Source: Bacteroidales bacterium (GTDB taxonomy: Bacteria > Bacteroidota > Bacteroidia > Bacteroidales > VadinHA17). Taken from it: DNA of 48,904 bases. Made by a program: the position numbers and the translations under genes. Shown here one piece after another: positions 1 through 8,575 of this stretch. The first letter of the stretch is position 1. Each line of letters opens with the position of its first letter. Under the pieces are notes generated by a model. It saw only the letters and a program-made list of their open reading frames with translations, searched no databases and was not told where the DNA came from. The stretch covers positions 1 to 48,904 of the forward strand of contig JANYJP010000097.1 in assembly GCA_025358455.1 (NCBI GenBank). The letters run 5' to 3'.

Positions 1-255
1 CAACGCTTTTGCTAATGGGGCAGGTGTTGTTGCATTCAAAGAGCTTTCTCCATCAGTAGTACTCATGTGACTAATCACACGGTATAAACTATCTGCATTA
101 TCAAAATGCCTGTCGTAGCTCCATTCATCCTGAACCCATAAAAGTATTAATATTGCAGAAGCCATGCCCACGGCCATACCACTAATATTCAATATTGAAT
201 ATGTAGAATTTCTTTTGATATTCCGGATAGCAATTTTGAAATAATTCTTAATCAT
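1..255 (-). CDS. ABC-type permease, MacB/FtsX-like, 5' part only (cut by window edge)
   Basis: An open frame runs from an ATG at 255 down to the window edge without a stop, giving the first 85 residues. It begins MIKNYFKIAIRNIKRN, followed by a hydrophobic segment (about residues 17-42) and then a soluble part with WSYDRHFDNADSLYRV. This is the usual N-terminus of Bacteroidota FtsX/MacB-type permeases, with a short cytoplasmic start, the first membrane helix, and then a MacB periplasmic core. Such permeases work with a LolD/MacB-like ATPase in export or lipoprotein handling. The gene is divergent from the NtrC-type regulator at 563, which suggests that regulator controls it. The substrate cannot be told from the fragment. 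Confidence 0.82.
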   Translation of the reverse strand, partial: MIKNYFKIAIRNIKRNSTYSILNISGMAVGMASAILILLWVQDEWSYDRHFDNADSLYRVISHMSTTDGESSLNATTPAPLAKAL

Positions 256-562
256 ATAATTCTTTTGTTTTGCAGTCTTGCTGTCTTGCAGTCATGCTGT
301 CAGTTGTTTTCAATTCCCATACCAGCTTTTTTTACCTTCTGAAAATTAGCTATTTATGTGATAAAATCAAAATAATATTATTTATATTTGTCTAAAATAG
401 GTACAGTTCATGTCCATATTATAGACATTTATTTGAAGCTATAAGTTACACAGAGAAAATCCGGAGAACCACAGAGAATGGTAATAAAAAACTCTGTGCA
501 ACTCTGTGCTTCCTCTTTGGACCTCTGTGTAAGTTCTTTACAAATTTGAATAACAGCACCGT
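256..562. other. Intergenic region with short repeats, no gene seen
   Basis: No supported gene lies in these 307 bases between the divergent permease and response-regulator genes. The part at 270-302 is made of overlapping copies of a TCTTGC/GTC-type short repeat. A TATATTTG sequence at 383-390 matches the Bacteroidota -7 element on the plus strand but has no convincing -33 partner and lies 170 nt from the next start. The part at 446-532 is the CACAGAG inverted repeat listed separately. Confidence 0.5.
446..532. repeat. CACAGAG/CTCTGTG inverted-repeat cluster
   Basis: The stretch starts with TTACACAGAG (446-455) and ends with its exact reverse complement CTCTGTGTAA (523-532). Between them lie one more CACAGAG copy near 470 and two CTCTGTG copies near 492 and 502, so five copies of one heptamer are arranged so that several hairpins can form. 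It sits directly upstream of the response regulator at 563. It may be an interspersed intergenic repeat, a transcription-ending structure or a leader structure; the sequence alone does not decide. Confidence 0.6.
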
Positions 563-1927
563 ATGAATGGCAAATTGTTGATCGTTGACGATCATAAACA
601 GGTTCTAAAAGCTTTAATTCAATTGCTTGAGCCGGAATTTGACAGTATTATAGGATTATCAAATCCTAATCAAATCCTCAGTTATATAAACAAGGAAGTG
701 TTTGATGTTATCTTATTGGACATGAACTTTTCAGCAGGTGTTAATACAGGCAATGAAGGTTTATACTGGCTTAATCGTATATTAAAATCGGATCCTTTAG
801 CTGCTGTGGTAATGATAACTGCTTATTCCGACGTTAATCTGGCTGTAAGGGCAATAAAGGAAGGCGCCACTGATTTTGTAGTAAAGCCATGGGACAATAA
901 TAAACTAATTACTTCCCTGCAGACAGGATTTAAACTCAGGCAATCGAAGATTGAGAATAAAAAACTCCGCGACAGGCAAAAGCAAATAAATAAAGGTATC
1001 ATTAACCAAACTAATCCTCTGATAGGAAAATCACAGGCAATACAAAATGTTTTACAGGTAATAAAAAAGGTAGCCAAAACTGAAGCGAATGTTTTAGTCA
1101 TCGGCGAGAATGGGACAGGAAAAGAATTAATTGTAAAAGAGATTCATAATAATTCGCGCAGATCCGATGAAATCTTTATCAGCATTGATATAGGTACAAT
1201 TGCTGAATCATTATTTGAGAGTGAGATGTTCGGGTATATTAAAGGTGCATTTACTGATGCAAGAGAAGATAAAACCGGATGGTTTGAGACGGCTTCTGGT
1301 GGCACCCTGTTTCTGGATGAAATAGGAAATCTTTCTCTTACAATGCAATCAAAGCTTCTTGCAGCAATTCAAAACAGGGTAATATATAAGGTCGGCTCAA
1401 AAACGCCAATCCCTTTTGATATACGACTTGTGTGTGCAACAAATAAAAATCTGCAAGAAATGGTCTTAAAGAATCTCTTTCGCGAGGACTTATATTACCG
1501 GATTAACACAATTGTAATTGAAATACCTCCACTTCGCGATCGTGGCGAAGATATTGTCCTCCTTGCAGAGCATTTCCTGAAAGAGTATGCAAACAAATAT
1601 GAGAAATTCCATTTAAAATTCAGCAGTAAAACCCTTGACAAACTCCTTAAATATAACTGGCCGGGAAATGTAAGGGAGCTGCGTCATACAATTGAAAAAG
1701 CAGTGATATTATGTGATTCTGACATTTTAAGGCCGGAAGATTTTATAATCTCACATTCAATACGACAAACGTCTCTTAACCAAAAGCCGCCGACATTTGC
1801 CGAAATTGAAAAACAGGCCTTGCAAATTGCTCTCAATAACAATAATGGAAGTGTTTTAAAAGCATCCCTGGAATTGGAATTAGCAAGACAAACCATGTAC
1901 AATAAAATGCAAAAGTATAACCTCTAG
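563..1927 (+). CDS. Sigma54-dependent response regulator, NtrC/AtoC family
   Basis: This 454-residue protein activates sigma54 promoters when phosphorylated. Residues 1-120 are a receiver domain with the acid pair D9/D10, phosphoacceptor D53 (in ILLDMNF) and a late KPW lysine. Residues ~150-375 form the AAA+ domain with Walker A GENGTGKE (the usual Ser replaced by Asn), the sigma54-contacting GAFTDA loop and Walker B GGTLFLDEIGN. The C-terminal ~45 residues are a Fis-type helix-turn-helix (ASLELELARQTMYNKM). The kinase gene follows 11 nt downstream. The divergent permease at 1-255 is a plausible target, as such pairs commonly sit beside MacB/FtsX-type permeases in Bacteroidota (family knowledge). 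I did not find a convincing -24/-12 sigma54 promoter. Confidence 0.93.
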   Translation: MNGKLLIVDDHKQVLKALIQLLEPEFDSIIGLSNPNQILSYINKEVFDVILLDMNFSAGVNTGNEGLYWLNRILKSDPLAAVVMITAYSDVNLAVRAIKEGATDFVVKPWDNNKLITSLQTGFKLRQSKIENKKLRDRQKQINKGIINQTNPLIGKSQAIQNVLQVIKKVAKTEANVLVIGENGTGKELIVKEIHNNSRRSDEIFISIDIGTIAESLFESEMFGYIKGAFTDAREDKTGWFETASGGTLFLDEIGNLSLTMQSKLLAAIQNRVIYKVGSKTPIPFDIRLVCATNKNLQEMVLKNLFREDLYYRINTIVIEIPPLRDRGEDIVLLAEHFLKEYANKYEKFHLKFSSKTLDKLLKYNWPGNVRELRHTIEKAVILCDSDILRPEDFIISHSIRQTSLNQKPPTFAEIEKQALQIALNNNNGSVLKASLELELARQTMYNKMQKYNL

Positions 1928-1938
1928 AAAGCTGCAAT

Positions 1939-3297
1939 ATGTTATTAAATAAATTCTTTATTAATGTATTTGTCCGTGTAACTTTTATTGTATTAACCAG
2001 TGTAGTATTTGGAATAGCGTTGCAGCATCTTGAACGGGGATATTATTATACCCTGACAGGTGTGATTTTCCTGATCGGCTTTCAATCCTGGCTCCTGGTA
2101 AAACAGGTCAATAAAACTAATACAGATCTGGAAAAATTCTTTTCATCGGTTCAGGATCATGACTCATCCATTCAATTCTCTGAAAAAGCAAAAAATAACT
2201 CATTCGGAAATTTGCACAACAGAATGAACCAGTTAAATAAGATCATTCAGAGTGTTAAAATTGAAAATGAGAGAACAGGCCAGTTCCTGCAAAGTGTGGT
2301 TGATCATGTTGATATTGGACTCTTATCCTTTGATATAAATGGGAAAATTGGAATTTATAACAGAGCTGCAAAGAGGTATTTAAACATTCAACAACCTCAG
2401 CAGCTCTCTTCATTAAAAACCTTGAATAATGAATTATTCAAAATTATAAATACAATAAAACCAGGACAGGAAGTATTGCATAAGACGAAAACAGACAATC
2501 TTTTACAAAGTATTTTAGTAAAAGCCACTGAACTGAAATTTGAAAGCAATGTAATAAAACTGGTTTCTTTTCAGGACATTACCAATGAACTCGATAAAAA
2601 AGAATTGGATTCCTGGCAAAGATTAATCCGTGTGTTAACCCACGAAATAATGAATTCAATAAGTCCGATTACCTCCCTCACGGGCGTGATTGCAGGATAC
2701 TTTAAAAAGAAGGAAGATGGAAGCCAGATTCTATCGGAAAATATTGACCATCAAATAGTATCTAAAACACTTTCCGGGTTGAATACCATTGAAGAAACAG
2801 GAAAAGGTTTATTGGATTTTGTTGATAACTACAGAAGCTTAACATCATTGCCAAAACCTAATTTATGCAAATTCACTATTGACAATTTGTTCCGGAGATG
2901 CAAACTCCTCATGGAATCAAATTTTCCGGATAATATAAAAATCACTGTAGATGTGAAACCGGAAGATATTAATATAACTGCAGACTATGCCCAGGTTGAA
3001 CAGGTTCTTATCAATTTAATAAAAAACGCTATTGAAGCTTTGTCCATGAAGAAGAATGGAATTATTCACCTGAAGGCATTCAATGCAGATGATGGTACCA
3101 TTATTCAAGTTGAGGATAACGGCAGTGGAATATCCAATGATATTATTGAAGACATTTTTGTGCCTTTTTATACAACCAAAAAAAGTGGTTCAGGAATAGG
3201 ATTAAGCCTGTCGAAGCAGATAATGAAAAATCATGATGGCACAATTTCAGTGAACTCTGCTCCAAATAAGGGATCTGAGTTTACCCTAAAATTTTAG
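1939..3297 (+). CDS. Membrane sensor histidine kinase, NtrY-like
   Basis: This 452-residue kinase has two N-terminal membrane helices (about 7-28 and 36-55) with almost no periplasmic loop between them, so the signal is probably cytoplasmic or membrane-borne. A PAS-like region covers about 115-215 (VDHVDIGLLSFDINGKIGIY). The dimerisation box carries H235 (RVLTHEIMNS). The ATPase domain has the N box NLIKNAIEAL, G1 VEDNGSGIS and G2 GSGIGLSLSKQ. It lies 11 nt after the NtrC-type regulator in the same operon and is its likely partner. The HEIMN form of the H box fits NtrY-like kinases seen next to NtrC-type regulators. The signal is unknown. Confidence 0.9.
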   Translation: MLLNKFFINVFVRVTFIVLTSVVFGIALQHLERGYYYTLTGVIFLIGFQSWLLVKQVNKTNTDLEKFFSSVQDHDSSIQFSEKAKNNSFGNLHNRMNQLNKIIQSVKIENERTGQFLQSVVDHVDIGLLSFDINGKIGIYNRAAKRYLNIQQPQQLSSLKTLNNELFKIINTIKPGQEVLHKTKTDNLLQSILVKATELKFESNVIKLVSFQDITNELDKKELDSWQRLIRVLTHEIMNSISPITSLTGVIAGYFKKKEDGSQILSENIDHQIVSKTLSGLNTIEETGKGLLDFVDNYRSLTSLPKPNLCKFTIDNLFRRCKLLMESNFPDNIKITVDVKPEDINITADYAQVEQVLINLIKNAIEALSMKKNGIIHLKAFNADDGTIIQVEDNGSGISNDIIEDIFVPFYTTKKSGSGIGLSLSKQIMKNHDGTISVNSAPNKGSEFTLKF

Positions 3298-3403
3298 TCA
3301 TGACTATCTGCATGGCAGCATCTGCATCATATTTATATGAACACAGGTGTTCCATAAATAATGATGATATGACCGGAAATGCGTTTCTGTATTATATGAC
3401 CCC

Positions 3404-3431
3404 TTGAATATTTCAAATTTTCTTACTTTTG
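3404..3431 (+). promoter_or_regulatory. Bacteroidota-type promoter for pheT operon
   Basis: The -33 TTG is at 3404-3406 and the -7 element TACTTTTG (TAnnTTTG) at 3424-3431, with 17 nt between them. Transcription would start near 3437, about 30 nt before the pheT ATG. Confidence 0.72.
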
Positions 3432-3467
3432 CAGTCTTACTGGTAATATTTTAAGCAAAACCCAAAA

Positions 3468-5924
3468 ATGAAGATTTCTTATAACTGGATTAAGGATTAT
3501 TTAAAAATTGATCTTGAACCTGCTAAAGTAGCAGAGATACTCACCTCTATTGGACTTGAGATTGAGGGTATGGCTGAATGGGTATCTGTAAAAGGAGGCC
3601 TCGAAGGAGTTGTCATCGGTGAAGTACTTACCTGCAAAAAGCATCCCGATGCTGATAAGCTTTCCATAACAACAGTCAATATTGGCAACTCACATCCACT
3701 GCAGATTGTATGCGGAGCTCCGAATGTTGCAGCAGGACAGAAAGTTCCGGTGGCTACAGTGGGTACAATAGTATTCAAGGGTGAAGAGAGTGTGGAGATA
3801 AAGAAATCAAAAATCCGTGGTGAATTATCCGAGGGAATGATTTGTGCCGAAGACGAATTGGGGATTGGAACTTCCCATGATGGCATAATGATCCTCGACA
3901 AAGATGCAAATCCCGGAATGCCTGCAAGCAATTATTTTAAAATTGAAAGGGATTTCGTTTTTGAGATCGGACTAACTCCCAACAGGATAGACAGTGGCTC
4001 TCATTTCGGCGTAGCCAGGGATCTAGCCGCTTATCTGAATATAAATGCCGCTTTTAATGAAAAAGCGAGTCTCCCATCTGTAACTGATTTTAAACCTGAC
4101 AATAGCAATAACAGATACGATGTAGTTGTTGAAAACAAATCCGATTGCCCCCGATACACCGGAATAACTATCAGCGGCGTAACAATCGGGGAATCCCCCG
4201 ACTGGCTTAAAAACAGACTCAGGGCAGTAGGGCTAAATCCGATCAATAATGTTGTTGATATAACCAATTTTGTTCAGCAGGAAGTGGGACAGCCACTGCA
4301 CGCTTTTGATGCAGATAAAATTGAGGGAAAGAAAGTGATAATCAGAAATTTATCGGATAAAAGCAAATTCGTTACTCTCGATTCAGTTGAACGATCACTC
4401 TCCCCGCGCGATCTTATGATTTGTAACGCAAAGGAAGGGATGTGTATTGCCGGTGTTTTCGGAGGAATTAAGTCAGGGATTTCAGAGAGCACAAAAAACA
4501 TTTTCCTTGAAAGTGCTTATTTTAATCCTGTAACAATACGCAAAACTTCTAAACGACACGGACTTAAAACTGATGCCTCATTCAGGTTTGAAAGAGGTGC
4601 TGATCCGAACATTACGCCATATGCCCTGAAAAGAGCAATTATGCTTATAAAAGAGTTTGCCGGGGGAAATATTTCTTCGGAGATTATTGATGTTTACCCT
4701 GACCCCATAAAAAATGTACAGATAGTAGTTAACTATAGTAATATCAACAGACTAATTGGGAAAAAGATTGACCAACCGATAATTAAGCGCATACTTTCCC
4801 TTCTGGATATAAAGATATTAAATGAAGCCGGCGATAATCTGACCCTCGAAATTCCAACTTATCGTGTTGATGTAAAGAAGGAGGCAGATGTAATTGAAGA
4901 AATACTAAGAATTTACGGATATAATAATATAGAAATAAGCGATCATGTTAATTCAACACTTTCGTTTCCTGAAAAACCTGATAAGGATAAGATAGTAAAC
5001 ACTATATCTGATCTTCTTTCAGCTAATGGTTTTTCCGAAATAATGTGCAATTCACTCAACCCATCGGCGTGGTATGAGCAGAGTCCGGATTTTGACAAGA
5101 ATCAGCTTGTGATGCTTGCCAACCCACTAAGTTCTGATCTTAATGCAATGCGCCAATCCCTTCTTTACGGGGGGCTCAGTTCAGTAATATGGAACATCAA
5201 CAGACAGAATTCCGATCTTAAATTATATGAGTTCGGGCATTGCTATTTCTTCAATAAAACAGGAGAGTCGTACCCAAAAGCTCAGAATTATATTGAAAAT
5301 GCATCTCTCGATTTATTCATTTCGGGGAACACCAACCGCCCTACCTGGAACTGTAAAGTTAATCCGACTGACTTTTTCGGTATTAAATCTGCTGTTGAAA
5401 TGATCCTTTCACGTCTTGGAGTTGTACCGGAAAGTTTAACTAACGGGGAAAGTGATAAAAAATATTTTGCCGAGTCTCTGACATATATTCATAATAATAA
5501 GGTAGTTGCCGAGTCGGGAAGAATTTCAAAAGGTTATCTCCTGAAATTTGATATCGGACAGGATGTTTATTATGCCCATATCAACTGGGATCTTCTTTTG
5601 AAAATGGTAAAAACACACAGTATTTCATTCCATGAACTGCCAAAATATCCATCGGTACGGCGCGACCTTGCTTTGCTTCTTGACAGAGGAATCAAGTTCA
5701 GTCAGATACGGGAAATTGCGTTAAAAACTGAGAGAAACATTTTGCAGGAAGTAAGCCTGTTTGATGTCTACGAAAGTGATAATCTTGGCCAAAACAAAAA
5801 ATCCTACGCTGTTAGTTTTATCTTGCGCGATGATCTTAAAACTATGACTGACAAGAATATTGATAAGGTTATGAGCAATCTCATCAGGGCTTTCGGGAAA
5901 GACCTAAATGCACAGATAAGGTAA
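3468..5924 (+). CDS. pheT: Phenylalanine--tRNA ligase beta subunit
   Basis: This 818-residue protein has the full bacterial PheT layout. It starts with MKISYNWIKDYL, has an EMAP/Trbp111-type tRNA-binding domain at ~40-150 (VVIGEVLTCKKHPDADKLSI), a B3/B4 editing domain at ~215-375 (PLHAFDADKIEG), a B5 domain at ~405-470, a catalytic-like core, and a C-terminal ferredoxin-fold anticodon-binding domain at ~725-818 (HELPKYPSVRRDLALLLD). It charges tRNA-Phe as an alpha2-beta2 enzyme; pheS is not adjacent. The stop codon shares one base with the start of the macro-domain gene, so the two are probably translationally coupled. Confidence 0.98.
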   Translation: MKISYNWIKDYLKIDLEPAKVAEILTSIGLEIEGMAEWVSVKGGLEGVVIGEVLTCKKHPDADKLSITTVNIGNSHPLQIVCGAPNVAAGQKVPVATVGTIVFKGEESVEIKKSKIRGELSEGMICAEDELGIGTSHDGIMILDKDANPGMPASNYFKIERDFVFEIGLTPNRIDSGSHFGVARDLAAYLNINAAFNEKASLPSVTDFKPDNSNNRYDVVVENKSDCPRYTGITISGVTIGESPDWLKNRLRAVGLNPINNVVDITNFVQQEVGQPLHAFDADKIEGKKVIIRNLSDKSKFVTLDSVERSLSPRDLMICNAKEGMCIAGVFGGIKSGISESTKNIFLESAYFNPVTIRKTSKRHGLKTDASFRFERGADPNITPYALKRAIMLIKEFAGGNISSEIIDVYPDPIKNVQIVVNYSNINRLIGKKIDQPIIKRILSLLDIKILNEAGDNLTLEIPTYRVDVKKEADVIEEILRIYGYNNIEISDHVNSTLSFPEKPDKDKIVNTISDLLSANGFSEIMCNSLNPSAWYEQSPDFDKNQLVMLANPLSSDLNAMRQSLLYGGLSSVIWNINRQNSDLKLYEFGHCYFFNKTGESYPKAQNYIENASLDLFISGNTNRPTWNCKVNPTDFFGIKSAVEMILSRLGVVPESLTNGESDKKYFAESLTYIHNNKVVAESGRISKGYLLKFDIGQDVYYAHINWDLLLKMVKTHSISFHELPKYPSVRRDLALLLDRGIKFSQIREIALKTERNILQEVSLFDVYESDNLGQNKKSYAVSFILRDDLKTMTDKNIDKVMSNLIRAFGKDLNAQIR

Positions 5925-6436
5925 TGAATAAACAGAGGGTTGAACTTATAAAAGGAGATATTACATCAGTTGAAGTGGATGCAATAGTTAATGCAGCCAA
6001 CAACTCTCTTCTTGGCGGTGGCGGCGTTGATGGGGCTATTCATATTGCTGCAGGACCTGAGCTTCTCACTGAATGTGAGTCTCTTAACGGATGCGAAACA
6101 GGTCAATCCAAAATAACCAAAGGCTACCGTCTTAAAGCCAAACATGTAATTCATACTGTCGGTCCTGTCTGGTGTGGTGGGTATCGTGACGAACATACTT
6201 TGCTTGCATCATGCTATCAGACATGCCTTGCACTTGCAAAAATAAACAGGATCAAAACCATTGCGTTTCCGGGTATATCAACAGGTATTTATGGATTTCC
6301 AAAGGATATGGCAGCTTTGATAGCTGTAACTGAAACCAAAAGATTTCTTTCAAAAAACAGCCTTCCGGAGAAGGTGATCTTTGTTGCATATGGTGATGAA
6401 AATTTTGAAACTTACAGGAAGCTTCTCGATCAATGA
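5924..6436 (+). CDS. Macro-domain O-acetyl-ADP-ribose deacetylase (YmdB/MacroD type)
   Basis: This 170-residue single-domain protein removes the acetyl group from O-acetyl-ADP-ribose, and in many family members removes mono-ADP-ribose from acidic side chains. It shows the MacroD-type pattern: GDIT near residues 11-14, VNAANNSLL at 22-30 with the catalytic Asn/Asp region, the GGGGVDGAIH ligand loop at 31-40, and FPGISTGIYGFP near the end. Length is normal for YmdB. The ATG overlaps the pheT stop (TAATG) and its own stop overlaps the next ATG. The physiological substrate is not evident from the neighbours. Confidence 0.93.
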   Translation: MNKQRVELIKGDITSVEVDAIVNAANNSLLGGGGVDGAIHIAAGPELLTECESLNGCETGQSKITKGYRLKAKHVIHTVGPVWCGGYRDEHTLLASCYQTCLALAKINRIKTIAFPGISTGIYGFPKDMAALIAVTETKRFLSKNSLPEKVIFVAYGDENFETYRKLLDQ

Positions 6437-7305
6437 TTACTCCCATAAGATCGCTTAAAAACTATTTCTCTCTGGTAAAATTCAGTCATACGGTTTTTGC
6501 TATGCCTTTTGCCCTGATAGGATTTTCCCTGGCTGTATCAAAAGCTGAGTTCGGTTTCAGTTTAAAGCTTCTGCTTCTTATAATACTTTGCATGATCTTT
6601 GCCAGAAACGCTGCAATGGGATTTAACAGGCTGGCAGACAGGCGATTCGACGCATTAAATCCAAGAACCAGCAATAGAGAAATTCCTGCTGGAGTAATCG
6701 ATTCAAAAAATGCTACAGTTTTTGTGGTAATAAATGCCGTACTTTTTATCATTACTACAGCCTTTATTAACCGGCTGACTCTATATCTTTCTCCTGTCGC
6801 ACTTATCATTATTCTGGGGTATAGCCTTACTAAAAGAGTTACTGCACTCTGTCATTTTATTCTTGGTCTAGGACTGAGTCTTGCTCCTATCGGTGCATAT
6901 ATTTCCGTAACGGGAACATTTAGTATTCTTCCTCTGATCTATTCATTTATTGTTCTTACATGGGTAAGCGGATTCGACATAATATACGCGTTGCAGGATG
7001 ACGAGTTTGATAAATCAAATCAGTTACACTCATTACCGTCAGCCAGGGGAAGAAAAAAAGCTCTGGTAATTTCCATTATCGTCCATTCAATTACAATTTT
7101 ACTTGTTATCCTTGCTGGTTTAGCAGGAAAAGGAATTATATATTACTGGTCTGGAGCAGTTATTTTTACAGGGCTCTTAATTTACCAGCATCTTATTGTA
7201 AAACATGATGATCTGAGCAAAGTTACACTGGCGTTTGCAACAACCAATGGAATTGGCAGCATCCTCTTTGCCGCTTTCGTCATTATGGATCTGTTTTTAA
7301 GATGA
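6433..7305 (+). CDS. UbiA-family prenyltransferase, MqnP/4-hydroxybenzoate polyprenyltransferase-like
   Basis: This 290-residue membrane protein has about eight hydrophobic helices and both Asp-rich motifs of the UbiA family: N65-R-L-A-D69-R-R-F-D73 in loop 2-3 and D182...LQDDEFDK (to about 193) in loop 6-7, which bind Mg2+ and polyprenyl diphosphate. Proteins of this shape in menaquinone-using anaerobes are usually annotated as MqnP of the futalosine pathway or as UbiA-like 4-hydroxybenzoate polyprenyltransferase. No other quinone genes are nearby, so the aromatic acceptor is uncertain. The start overlaps the macro-domain stop by 4 nt (ATGA). Confidence 0.88.
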   Translation: MITPIRSLKNYFSLVKFSHTVFAMPFALIGFSLAVSKAEFGFSLKLLLLIILCMIFARNAAMGFNRLADRRFDALNPRTSNREIPAGVIDSKNATVFVVINAVLFIITTAFINRLTLYLSPVALIIILGYSLTKRVTALCHFILGLGLSLAPIGAYISVTGTFSILPLIYSFIVLTWVSGFDIIYALQDDEFDKSNQLHSLPSARGRKKALVISIIVHSITILLVILAGLAGKGIIYYWSGAVIFTGLLIYQHLIVKHDDLSKVTLAFATTNGIGSILFAAFVIMDLFLR

Positions 7306-7383
7306 AAATAAATTGTATTATATTACCAGGGAATTTGTTCCGAGTATTGATTTTTTGTTTCTTGCACAACTAAATATTTTTAT

Positions 7384-8505
7384 ATGGGGGAATTAGTTAT
7401 TAAAGAGGTCATTACTAAGAAAGAAAAACGCGATTTTATTTATCTGCCTGAAAAAGTTCATAGTAATGAACCGGACTGGCTTCCTCCAATATACATGGAT
7501 GAGTGGCTGTTATATAATAAGAAGAAAAACAAATCATACAAATATGCCGATGCAATCCTCCTTCTGGCTTACAGGGATCATATACCAGTAGGCAGGATCA
7601 TGGGGATCGTCAATAACAGGTACAATGCAATAAACAATGAACGTAATGGCCGTTTCTGTTTCATGGAATGCTACAATGACAAAGAGGTTTTTCATGCACT
7701 TTTATCAAAAGTAGAAGATTGGGTAAAAGAAAAAGGAATAACCCGAATAGTAGGTCCGCTTGGATTCTCAGATAAGGATCCACAGGGATTTCAGATTGAG
7801 GGATTTGAGTATCCCCAATTCATGACAGCTCCAAATAATTCAGGATACATGCCTGAGCTGATTGAAACAGAAGGATATCAAAAAAAGGTTGATCTGGTAA
7901 ACTACCTTGGCAAAATTCCTGATAAATTCCCTCTGATCTACGAAAAAGTGCTGGCAAGGATGGAGCACAATACCAGTTATAAAATCGTTGAATTCACTTC
8001 AAAAAAAGAATTAAAACCTTTTATAATTGATGTACTGGAACTTATGAATCAAACATTTGCAGAGATTTATGGTTTTGTCCCGCTTAACGATAGGGAGAAG
8101 ATAGATTTTGCTGCACGTTATCTGCCGGTACTCGATCCTAAATTCGTTAAAGTAATTCAGAAAGGTGGAAAACTTGTTGGTTTTGCTGTGGGAATGCCAG
8201 ATTTCAGCAGAGGAATAAGGGAAGCTAAAGGGAAATTGTTCCCGTTCGGGATTTTTAAAATCCTTAAAGACTCTAAAAGATCAAGGAAATTACTCATGAT
8301 GCTTGGAGGGGTTAAAAAGGAATTCCGGGGAAAAGGACTTGAGGTACTGATGGGTGTAAAAATCCTTCAGTCAGGTATTAAGCATAAGATGGATACATTA
8401 GATAGTCATCTGGTATTGGAAGACAATATTAAGATGAGAGCTGAATATGAGAGAATAGGATGTCAGGTAGTTAAAAAATTCAGGATATACCAGAAAGATC
8501 TATAG
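7384..8505 (+). CDS. GNAT-fold acyltransferase-like protein of unknown substrate
   Basis: This 373-residue soluble protein resembles a conserved Bacteroidota family with an N-terminal GNAT-like segment (DHIPVGRIMGIVNNRYN, GRFCFMECYND, RIVGPLGFSDKDPQGFQIEG) and a C-terminal GNAT-like half (KLVGFAVGMPDFSR, KKEFRGKGLEVLMGVKIL, ENIKMRAEYERIGCQVVKKFRIY). The RGKG stretch resembles an acyl-CoA pyrophosphate-binding loop. No substrate can be assigned. It follows the UbiA gene by 78 nt on the same strand and I see no clear promoter in the gap, so it may belong to the pheT operon. Confidence 0.7.
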   Translation: MGELVIKEVITKKEKRDFIYLPEKVHSNEPDWLPPIYMDEWLLYNKKKNKSYKYADAILLLAYRDHIPVGRIMGIVNNRYNAINNERNGRFCFMECYNDKEVFHALLSKVEDWVKEKGITRIVGPLGFSDKDPQGFQIEGFEYPQFMTAPNNSGYMPELIETEGYQKKVDLVNYLGKIPDKFPLIYEKVLARMEHNTSYKIVEFTSKKELKPFIIDVLELMNQTFAEIYGFVPLNDREKIDFAARYLPVLDPKFVKVIQKGGKLVGFAVGMPDFSRGIREAKGKLFPFGIFKILKDSKRSRKLLMMLGGVKKEFRGKGLEVLMGVKILQSGIKHKMDTLDSHLVLEDNIKMRAEYERIGCQVVKKFRIYQKDL

Positions 8506-8575
8506 AACCATTAAAAGTGTTAGAGGCTTTAATACTTTGGCATTTACAGCATCTTCAGCATCTGCAACATCACTT

